Source: an uncultured Pseudomonas sp. (GTDB lineage Bacteria; Pseudomonadota; Gammaproteobacteria; Pseudomonadales; Pseudomonadaceae). From it: DNA of 5,613 nucleotides. The stretch spans positions 1 through 5,613 of the forward strand of contig CALMID010000403.1 of the NCBI GenBank assembly GCA_937863915.1, written 5' to 3'. A model generated the notes under the pieces. It was not told the origin of the DNA, ran no database searches, and saw only the letters and a list, made by a program, of their open reading frames with translations. Of the stretch, positions 1 through 5,613 are shown in pieces. Numbering within the stretch: the stretch's first letter is position 1; each line of letters opens with the position of its first letter. Position numbers and translations under genes: made by a program.

Positions 1-3000
1 TGGCTCAGCTGCACCAGCCCGAGATTGGCAGCCACCCCACGCAAGCGGTGTGCCCGGGCTTCAAGGTCGGCCAGGCCAGGCGCCCGCAACAAGGCGCGCA
101 GCGGCTCGGCAACAGCCTGCTCCTCCAGGAAACGGGCAATGGCCGCCGCCATCTGCAGCGGCCCACCCCACAGGCGTGCACCGCGCGTCCAGTCGAATAG
201 CCCTTTCGGTTTATTCGCCGCAGCCACCGATACGCTCGATCCGTTCGAAAGCCCCAGCACGCTCGCCATTTCCGCCAACAGCGCCGGCATATCCAGAGGT
301 TTACCGGCAAAGCCGTTCATCCCGGCATCCAGCGCTTCCTGGCGATCACGCTCAAGCACGCTGGCCGTTAGCGCGATGATCGGTACCGGGCCGGACTGCC
401 GCGCCTGCTCCCAGGCACGTATGCGCCGGCTGGCTTCCAGGCCATCGGTGCCTGGCATCTGTACGTCCATCAGCACCAGGTCGAATGCCTCGCGGGTAAA
501 CATCTCGACCGCCGCCTCGCCGTCGCCAACAGTGATCAGTTGATGACCCAGGCGCTGCAGATTGAGCACCAGCAGTTCGAGGTTCTGCTCCACGTCATCC
601 GCCGCCAGAATCTTCAGCGGTGGCAATCGCGGGGTCTGGCGCCGCTCGCGCACACGCTCCGTGCCCTGCCCGGCGGGCAAAGGCAGATCGACGATAAAGC
701 GACTGCCGATACCCAGCTCACTCTCGACCAGAATGCGCCCGCCCATCAGTTCCACCAACTGCCGGGAAATGGTCGTACCCAGGCCGGTACCGCCAAAGCG
801 CCGGCTCATCGACGCATCCGCCTGGGCGAACGGATCAAAGATGCGCTCCAGGCGGTCGGCCGCGATGCCAATCCCGGTGTCATGCACGATGAAGCGCACC
901 GCGCCGGGTGCGCCGGAAACCTGTAAGCGCACGGAGCCCTGCTCGGTGAACTTGACGGCATTGCCCAGCAGATTGCTCAGCACCTGCTGCAGGCGCAACG
1001 GGTCACCCTTGAAGTGCTCGCCCAGGGCTTCGGGATACTCCAGATGCAACTCCAGGCCCTTGCGCTCGGCAGTCAGGCGATGGGTGTCACAGACCTGCTC
1101 GCACAGCTCGCGCAGGGAGAAGTCGAGGGTTTCCAGTTCGATGGCGCCGCGGTCCAGTTTTGCCGTGTCGAGGATGTCATTGAGCAGCCCCAGCAACGAA
1201 CGCGAGGCCTGCTGTACCGTGCGCAGATGGCGGCGCTGGGCGTCATCCAGAGAAGTGTCCAGCAATAGCTCGGTGAAGCCGATAACCGCGTTCATCGGCG
1301 TGCGGATCTCGTGACTCATGTTGGCCAGGAAGCTGCTGCGGGCCGCGGCCGCCTGCTCGGCATGGTCACGGGCGGTCCGCAGCTCCTGCTCCATCAGCCG
1401 CCTCGGCGTCAGGTCGGTGGCCAGCTTGACCACTTTGAACGGCTGGCCGTCGATATCCAGAATCGGGTTGTAGGTGGCCTGAATCCACACCTCCTGCCCC
1501 GCCTTGCCGAAGCGCCGGTATTCGCCACGACTGAAACGCCCGGCACGCAACTCAGTCCAGAACTGCGCGTACTCATCGCTGGCAGCGTACTGCGGATCAC
1601 AGAGCACGCGGTGATGCTGCCCCAACAACTCGCTGGCGGTGGCATAGCCGAACAGCTGCAGGGCATTGTCATTGATCGAAAGGATGTGCCCGGCCAGGTC
1701 GAACTCGATCAGGGCCATGGCCTTGCTGATGGCGGTGACCTTGCCTTCGTACTCGGCATTACGCAGCTTGTTCTCGGTCTGATCGAGCAGTACGCCGTCA
1801 ATCCAGCGCGGCTCGCCCGCCTCGTCACACACCGCACTGCCGCTTTCCCAGATCCAGTGCTCGCGTCCAAGGCGGTCATAGAGACGGTACTCGATCGCAT
1901 AGCTGCGACCGGCATGCACCGCCTGCAAAACCTCTTCGGCAATGCGCGGGCGATCATCCGGATGGAACAGCTCGGCGATCGACTTACGCCTTTCCGTGAA
2001 GTCCTTCGCCGGCCAGCCAGTCAGCACCGCGACGGCGTCGCTGATGAACAGCATGCTCCAGTCGTCATCCAGCAGGCAGCGAAAGGCCACACCGGGAATA
2101 TTGCCGATCAGCGAGCGGTACTGCTGTTCGCTCTCGCGCACGGCCTTCTCCATGGCCTTTCGCTGGCTGATATCGCTGACGAAACCGACATACAAGACCT
2201 GTCCGGGCAGCTCTGCGCGGCCGATAGCCAGGCGCAGCGGCAGGAGCTGGCCATCCTTGTGTAGGCCCTCGATCTCGCGTCCGACACCGATGATCCGCGC
2301 CTCGCCACTCTCCTTGAAATGGCTCAGGTAGCCATCATGCTGGCTGCGATGCGGTTCCGGCATCAGCATGCGGATGTTCTGCCCGATCAGCTCCTCGCTG
2401 CACCAGCCGAACAGGCGCTCGACCGAAGGGTTGACCGCGAGTATCTGGCCGCGCTCGTCGATGGTGATGATGCCGTCGACCGCCGTATCCAGGACCGCCG
2501 CCATCCGGCTCTGACTGCCCTGCATCTGCCGGTACAGGTCGCGGTAGCGCAACAGACCATTGACCGCCGCCACCAGCATGCTCAGTGCCAGGGTGGCCAT
2601 TGCCACCGCCAGGGCGAGGTAGAAGCTGCCCTCGACGCTGCGCGCCTGGCTGAACTCCTCCATGCCGACAAAACGCGCGGCGGCCATGCCGGTGTAATGC
2701 ATGCCGCTGATCGCCAGGCCCATGACCAGGGCTGCCAGGGACAGCGCCTGACCTTTGCTGAAGTGTTCACGCAGCCCAAAGCGCACCCACAACGCCAGGA
2801 CCGCCAGCACCACGGCGACCAGAATCGACAGGGCAAACATCCAGGGGTCGTAACGCAGCAAGGGCGCCATCTGCATCGCCGCCATGCCGCTGTAGTGCAT
2901 GGCGCCGATGCCGGCGCCAACGAGTACACCGCCGCCGATCAGTTGGACCGCACTGAGCCGGCGCAGCGACAGCAAGCTCAGCGCCACCCAGGACGCAAAA

Positions 3001-3311
3001 AGGCTGGGCAGTACCGAAGCCAGGGTAATCAGCGGGTCATAGCGCACCGTCGCGCATAGCTGGAAAGCCAGCATGCCGATGAAGTGCATGGACCAGACAC
3101 CGCCGCCAAGCGCCACTGCCCCGGTGGCTATCGCCAGTTGGCGATGAAAGCGGTTCTGACTCACCCGGGCCACGCCGGCCAGTTGCAGAGCCATGGCCGA
3201 GGTCAGCACGGCGATCAGCACCGACAGCAGCACCAGCGCCGGTTCGTGCTGACCGAAGACCTGCATGCCTTCGCTCGCGGAATCGACAAACCATTGATCG
3301 AGTAAGCTCAT
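1..3311 (-). CDS. MHYT-PAS-PAS-PAS hybrid sensor histidine kinase with receiver and Hpt domains (3' end outside window)
   Basis: An uninterrupted minus-strand frame of 1103 codons starts at ATG 3311-3309 (MSLLDQWF) and runs off the window, so the C-terminus is missing. Domains in order: MHYT membrane sensor, about residues 20-250, about seven hydrophobic helices with signature motifs MHFIGM (75-80), MHYSGM (138-143) and MHYTGM (204-209); PAS1 about 269-381, FixL-like, with H325 and R345; PAS2 about 398-512 (PAS_3-like); PAS3 about 525-635, ending in KLATDLT; HisKA with H-box FLANMSHEIRTPMNAVIG and phospho-acceptor H667; HATPase with N-box near 774-790, DTGIGI (811-816), IFDPFAQAD (824-832) and GGTGLGTTIS (840-849); receiver with acidic pair D905/D906, phospho-acceptor D949, T982 and K1004; Hpt start with HRLRG at H1088. 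It should autophosphorylate at H667 and relay through D949 to H1088. By family knowledge it is an inner-membrane protein with cytoplasmic PAS and kinase modules. The partner regulator is not visible. The start has only a weak AGG-type ribosome-binding site, so a nearby alternative start is possible. Confidence 0.95.
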   Translation of the reverse strand, partial: MSLLDQWFVDSASEGMQVFGQHEPALVLLSVLIAVLTSAMALQLAGVARVSQNRFHRQLAIATGAVALGGGVWSMHFIGMLAFQLCATVRYDPLITLASVLPSLFASWVALSLLSLRRLSAVQLIGGGVLVGAGIGAMHYSGMAAMQMAPLLRYDPWMFALSILVAVVLAVLALWVRFGLREHFSKGQALSLAALVMGLAISGMHYTGMAAARFVGMEEFSQARSVEGSFYLALAVAMATLALSMLVAAVNGLLRYRDLYRQMQGSQSRMAAVLDTAVDGIITIDERGQILAVNPSVERLFGWCSEELIGQNIRMLMPEPHRSQHDGYLSHFKESGEARIIGVGREIEGLHKDGQLLPLRLAIGRAELPGQVLYVGFVSDISQRKAMEKAVRESEQQYRSLIGNIPGVAFRCLLDDDWSMLFISDAVAVLTGWPAKDFTERRKSIAELFHPDDRPRIAEEVLQAVHAGRSYAIEYRLYDRLGREHWIWESGSAVCDEAGEPRWIDGVLLDQTENKLRNAEYEGKVTAISKAMALIEFDLAGHILSINDNALQLFGYATASELLGQHHRVLCDPQYAASDEYAQFWTELRAGRFSRGEYRRFGKAGQEVWIQATYNPILDIDGQPFKVVKLATDLTPRRLMEQELRTARDHAEQAAAARSSFLANMSHEIRTPMNAVIGFTELLLDTSLDDAQRRHLRTVQQASRSLLGLLNDILDTAKLDRGAIELETLDFSLRELCEQVCDTHRLTAERKGLELHLEYPEALGEHFKGDPLRLQQVLSNLLGNAVKFTEQGSVRLQVSGAPGAVRFIVHDTGIGIAADRLERIFDPFAQADASMSRRFGGTGLGTTISRQLVELMGGRILVESELGIGSRFIVDLPLPAGQGTERVRERRQTPRLPPLKILAADDVEQNLELLVLNLQRLGHQLITVGDGEAAVEMFTREAFDLVLMDVQMPGTDGLEASRRIRAWEQARQSGPVPIIALTASVLERDRQEALDAGMNGFAGKPLDMPALLAEMASVLGLSNGSSVSVAAANKPKGLFDWTRGARLWGGPLQMAAAIARFLEEQAVAEPLRALLRAPGLADLEARAHRLRGVAANLGLVQLS

Positions 3312-3343
3312 GGATACCTGCACACACAACGATATCCAGTGAC

Positions 3344-3370
3344 TTAATACGGCCTTGACGCCGCCGTCAA
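3344..3370 (-). promoter_or_regulatory. Possible sigma-70-type promoter for the sensor kinase gene
   Basis: On the minus strand, TTGACG (3370-3365, five of six matches to TTGACA) is followed after 15 nt by TATTAA (3349-3344, four of six matches to TATAAT). It lies about 33 nt upstream of the kinase start codon and downstream of the htpG terminator, which is where a promoter is needed. The 15-nt spacer is shorter than the usual 17, so this is a weak or activator-dependent candidate only. Confidence 0.35.
3355..3370. repeat. Inverted repeat TTGACG-N4-CGTCAA, candidate operator
   Basis: A perfect 6-bp inverted repeat with a 4-nt GC-rich spacer lies in the leader between the htpG terminator and the kinase start. 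One arm coincides with the possible -35 element of the kinase promoter. Its size and symmetry fit a dimeric regulator site. It resembles the TTGAT-N4-ATCAA box of Anr/Fnr, but the TTGA/TCAA halves are two bases further apart, so I do not assign it to that regulator. Confidence 0.4.
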
Positions 3371-3401
3371 TCAAACCGCCTCGAGCACCACCCCGCAGAG
3401 G

Positions 3402-3432
3402 CACAAAAGCCCGCACTTGGCGGGCTTTTGTG
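3402..3432 (-). terminator. Rho-independent terminator of htpG
   Basis: A perfect 13-bp inverted repeat (CACAAAAGCCCGC, 3402-3414, and GCGGGCTTTTGTG, 3420-3432) flanks a 5-nt loop. In the htpG direction it gives a GC-rich stem GCCCGC/GCGGGC followed by TTTT, starting 17 nt after the htpG stop codon. The A/T flanks pair with each other, so on the sequence alone it could stop transcription from either strand. No gene is seen on the plus strand, so its evident job is to end the htpG transcript and insulate the kinase gene. Confidence 0.93.
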
Positions 3433-3448
3433 TACGGCTTGCATCACG

Positions 3449-5353
3449 TCAGGCGGACAGCTCCACCAGCAGCTTGTTCAGCCGACGCACGTAACTGGCC
3501 GGGTCCTTCAGGCTGTCACCGGCAGCCAGGGCGGCCTGATCGAAGAGGATGTGCGACAGGTCGACGAAGCGGTCTTCGTCCGGCTCACCGTCGAGTTTCT
3601 CGATCAGCGGGTGGCCCGGATTGATCTCGAAGATCGGCTTGGAGTCCGGCACCTTCTGCCCACTGGCTTCAAGGATCTGACGCATCTGCAGGCCCAGGTC
3701 CTGCTCACCGATGGCCAGGATGGCCGGCGAGTCCGTCAGACGATGGGACACGCGAACCTCGGCCACCTGCTCGCCCAGCGCACCCTTGAGGCGCTCGATC
3801 AGCCCCTCCTTGGTCTTGGCGATTTCTTCCTGAGCCTTCTTGTCCTCTTCGGAGTCCAGCTTGCCCAGGTCCAGGTCACCACGGGCCACGTCGACCAGTT
3901 GCTTGCCATCGAACTCGGTGAGGTAGCTCATCAGCCACTCGTCGATGCGGTCGGTGAGCAGCAGCACTTCGATGCCTTTCTTGCGGAACACTTCCAGGTG
4001 CGGGCTGTTCTTGATCTGCGCGAAGCTCTCGCCGGTGAGGTAGTAGATCTTGTCCTGACCGTCCTTGAGGCGACCCAGGTAGTCGGCCAGCGACACCGAC
4101 TGCTCCTCGCCTTCGCCCGCCGTGGAGGCAAAGCGCAGCAGGCCGGCAATCTTCTCCTTGTTGGCGAAGTCTTCCGCCGGACCTTCCTTGAGCACCTGAC
4201 CGAAGGCCTTCCAGAACTTCTTGTAGTCCTCGGGCTTGTCCTTGGCCATTTTCTCCAACATGTCCAGCACGCGTTTGGTCAGCGCCGACTTCATCGAATC
4301 GATCACCGGCCCGGACTGCAGAATTTCGCGGGAGACGTTCAGCGACAGATCATTGGAGTCGACCACGCCCTTGATGAAGCGCAGATACAACGGCAGGAAC
4401 TGGTCAGCCTGGTCCATGATGAACACGCGCTGCACATACAGCTTCAAACCTTTTGGCGCTTCACGCTGGTACAGGTCGAAGGGTGCGCGGCCCGGTACGT
4501 ATAGCAGGGAGGTGTACTCCAGCTTGCCCTCGACCTTGTTGTGGCTCCAGGACAGCGGGTTCTCGAAGTCGTGGCCAACGTGCTTGTAGAACTCCTGATA
4601 CTCCTCGTCCTTGACCTCGGTGCGCGGACGGGTCCACAGCGCACTGGCGCGGTTGACGGTTTCCCACTCGGTCTCGGCCGGCTTGTCCTTCTCTTCGCCG
4701 TAATGTTCTTTCGGCAGCTCGATGGGCAGAGCGATGTGGTCGGAGTACTTCTTGACGATGTTGCGCAGGCGCCAGCCATCGGCGAACTCTTCCTCGCCGG
4801 CCTTGAGATGCAGCACGATGCGAGTACCGCGCTCGGGCTTGTCGATGCTGGCAACCTCGAAGTCGCCCTCGCCCTTGCTCGACCAGTGCACACCGGCGCT
4901 GGCGGCCTCACCGGCGCGGCGGGTGAAGACTTCGACCTGCTCGGCGACGATGAAGGCGGAGTAGAAGCCGACACCAAACTGGCCAATCAGGTTGGAGTCC
5001 TTCTTCTGATCGCCGGAGAGGTTCTTGAGGAAATCGGCGGTGCCGGACTTGGCGATAGTGCCCAGGTGAGCAATCACTTCGGCACGGTTCATACCGATGC
5101 CGTTGTCTTCCAGGGTCAGGGTCTTGGCGTCCTTGTCGAAGGACAGACGGATCTTCAGCGGATCACCGCCTTCCAGCAGTTCCGGCTTGGCCAGCGCCTC
5201 GAAGCGCAGCTTGTCGGCGGCATCCGAGGCGTTGGAAATCAGCTCGCGCAGGAAGATCTCCTTGTTCGAGTACAAGGAATGGATCATCAGGTGCAGCAGC
5301 TGCTTCACCTCGGTCTGGAAGCCCAGGGTTTCTTTTTGAGTTTCCACACTCAT
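3449..5353 (-). CDS. htpG: Molecular chaperone HtpG (bacterial Hsp90)
   Basis: Complete 634-residue protein if started at ATG 5353-5351 ([12 protein letters not shown]), the start I recall for Pseudomonas HtpG; another in-frame ATG two codons upstream (5359) would add Met-Thr. HtpG is a cytosolic homodimeric ATP-dependent chaperone that remodels client proteins, often with DnaK. The N-terminal GHKL ATPase domain shows [14 protein letters not shown] with likely catalytic E37 and Mg-binding N41, LEDNGIGM (81-88), GTIAKSGT (98-105) and GQFGVGFYS (124-132). The middle domain shows [10 protein letters not shown] with the conserved arginine at 342. The C-terminal dimerization domain ends in [12 protein letters not shown] and lacks the MEEVD tail of eukaryotic cytosolic Hsp90, as expected for bacteria. 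Length is normal and nothing is broken. A sigma-32-type promoter lies upstream and an intrinsic terminator follows, so it is probably a single-gene heat-shock transcript. Confidence 0.99.
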   Translation of the reverse strand: MSVETQKETLGFQTEVKQLLHLMIHSLYSNKEIFLRELISNASDAADKLRFEALAKPELLEGGDPLKIRLSFDKDAKTLTLEDNGIGMNRAEVIAHLGTIAKSGTADFLKNLSGDQKKDSNLIGQFGVGFYSAFIVAEQVEVFTRRAGEAASAGVHWSSKGEGDFEVASIDKPERGTRIVLHLKAGEEEFADGWRLRNIVKKYSDHIALPIELPKEHYGEEKDKPAETEWETVNRASALWTRPRTEVKDEEYQEFYKHVGHDFENPLSWSHNKVEGKLEYTSLLYVPGRAPFDLYQREAPKGLKLYVQRVFIMDQADQFLPLYLRFIKGVVDSNDLSLNVSREILQSGPVIDSMKSALTKRVLDMLEKMAKDKPEDYKKFWKAFGQVLKEGPAEDFANKEKIAGLLRFASTAGEGEEQSVSLADYLGRLKDGQDKIYYLTGESFAQIKNSPHLEVFRKKGIEVLLLTDRIDEWLMSYLTEFDGKQLVDVARGDLDLGKLDSEEDKKAQEEIAKTKEGLIERLKGALGEQVAEVRVSHRLTDSPAILAIGEQDLGLQMRQILEASGQKVPDSKPIFEINPGHPLIEKLDGEPDEDRFVDLSHILFDQAALAAGDSLKDPASYVRRLNKLLVELSA

Positions 5354-5363
5354 GGTCATCTAA

Positions 5364-5367
5364 CTCC
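5364..5367 (-). promoter_or_regulatory. htpG ribosome-binding site
   Basis: GGAG on the minus strand lies 4 nt before the first ATG (5359) and 10 nt before the second ATG (5353). Four is short and ten is slightly long, so spacing alone does not settle the start. Family conservation of the MSVETQ N-terminus favours the second ATG. Confidence 0.65.
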
Positions 5368-5407
5368 ACATGCAGGACAGGCCGCGAGATGGCGGCGGAT
5401 GTCATGC

Positions 5408-5435
5408 AGATGGGGTCGGCGCAGGCAATTTCAAG
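5408..5435 (-). promoter_or_regulatory. Heat-shock (sigma-32, RpoH) promoter of htpG
   Basis: The minus strand reads CTTGAAA (5435-5429), 13 nt, then CCCCATCT (5415-5408). This matches the RpoH consensus CTTGAAA-N(11-16)-CCCCATnT at essentially every defined position. Transcription should start near 5402, giving a leader of about 45-50 nt before the htpG start. The promoter sits between the stop of the upstream gene and htpG, in the right orientation, and heat-shock control of htpG is well established in enterobacteria. Confidence 0.88.
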
Positions 5436-5454
5436 GGCCGCCCGCAAGCCGTGC

Positions 5455-5613
5455 TCAGGGTTCGAGCAGCTCGATCAGCTGCACATCCTCGGGTTTGACC
5501 CGGTAGCTGGCGCCGCCAGCGCCGCTGACCTGGCGTTGCAGGGTCAGCCGCCCGGTCGGGCTGAGGCCGGTAAAGCGGCCTTCGGCGACACTGCCGGCAT
5601 GGGTCTGCACGCG
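5455..5613 (-). CDS. C-terminal end of an unrecognised protein (5' end outside window)
   Basis: An open minus-strand frame of 52 codons enters from the window edge and ends at TGA 5457-5455. The visible residues end in YRVKPEDVQLIELLEP. The middle stretch, GRFTGLSPTGRLTLQ, followed by a Gly/Ala-rich turn, looks like a small all-beta (SH3- or TOBE-like) C-terminal domain, but this is inference from pattern only and I do not recognise the family. About 83% of third codon positions are G or C, better than the competing plus-strand frame (about 76%), and its orientation matches both downstream genes. No hairpin terminator is obvious between it and htpG, so read-through into htpG is possible in addition to the heat-shock promoter. 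Confidence 0.6.
   Translation of the reverse strand, partial: RVQTHAGSVAEGRFTGLSPTGRLTLQRQVSGAGGASYRVKPEDVQLIELLEP

Noticed and set aside
840..849. GGTGLGTTIS instead of the common GGTGLGLxIS in the kinase G2 box (residue numbers) as a sign of a dead ATPase
   Set aside because: The glycines that matter are intact, and I recall the GTT variant from other active-looking hybrid kinases, so it is not evidence of inactivation.
540..3059. Plus-strand open frames at 540-926, 562-1314, 1311-2264 and 2319-3059
   Set aside because: All lie antisense to the sensor kinase, whose motifs run continuously through the same stretch. Their Gln/His/Arg- or Ser/Arg-rich composition is typical of shadow frames.
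3312..3337. GGATA...TATCC imperfect hairpin just before the kinase start codon, as a translation control element
   Set aside because: Only 5 bp of pairing around a 16-nt loop, too weak to support a regulatory claim.
3355..3370. Anr/Fnr box upstream of the kinase
   Set aside because: The consensus TTGAT-N4-ATCAA needs 4 nt between the 5-bp halves. Here the TTGAC/GTCAA halves are 6 nt apart, so the geometry does not fit.
5354..5359. Upstream ATG of htpG (extra Met-Thr) as the annotated start
   Set aside because: Possible, but the spacing to GGAG is only 4 nt, and the Pseudomonas HtpG N-terminus as I recall it begins at MSVETQ. Kept as an alternative in the htpG entry.
3428..5506. Two long plus-strand open frames (3428-4504 and 4541-5506) opposite htpG
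   Set aside because: They are mirror frames of a high-GC3 conserved gene. The minus-strand HtpG is unmistakable, and the plus-strand translations show no recognisable domain.
5410..5613. Plus-strand open frame starting at ATG 5410 and leaving the window
   Set aside because: Its ATG lies inside the sigma-32 -10 box, it has poorer third-position GC than the minus-strand frame, and it would be the only plus-strand gene. It cannot be fully excluded without more sequence.

Overview
The window looks chromosomal and comes from a Pseudomonas-like gammaproteobacterium. This rests on high GC with strong G/C preference at third codon positions, and on an HtpG protein whose N-terminus ([20 protein letters not shown]) and C-terminus ([13 protein letters not shown]) match what I remember of Pseudomonas HtpG. 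No search was run. All genes I can support lie on the minus strand, so transcription runs from high to low coordinates. I see no mobile elements, RNA genes or CRISPR array.

Layout, read in the direction of transcription. (1) 5613-5455: the last 52 codons of an unrecognised gene. (2) 5454-5354: a short intergenic region with a near-perfect heat-shock (sigma-32) promoter, CTTGAAA-N13-CCCCATCT, followed by a GGAG ribosome-binding site. (3) 5353-3449: htpG, complete, the bacterial Hsp90 chaperone. (4) 3432-3402: a strong intrinsic terminator just behind htpG. (5) About 3401-3312: leader of the next gene, with a perfect 6-bp inverted repeat overlapping a possible -35 element. (6) 3311-1: a very large hybrid sensor histidine kinase that leaves the window before its end. 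The 1103 visible residues read, in order, as a seven-helix MHYT membrane sensor, three PAS domains, HisKA, HATPase, receiver and the start of an Hpt domain.

The most interesting feature is the first PAS domain of the kinase. It carries the heme-PAS signature of the rhizobial oxygen sensor FixL: a histidine at 325 equivalent to the FixL proximal heme ligand, an arginine exactly 20 residues later (345) equivalent to the ligand-sensing arginine, and the two distal-pocket aliphatic residues (361, 363), all aligned without gaps. A proposed copper/diatomic-gas membrane sensor (MHYT) and a candidate heme oxygen sensor therefore appear to feed one phosphorelay kinase.

htpG and the kinase are probably separate transcription units: the terminator divides them, and each has its own upstream signals. 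The sequence shows no functional link between the chaperone and the kinase beyond adjacency.
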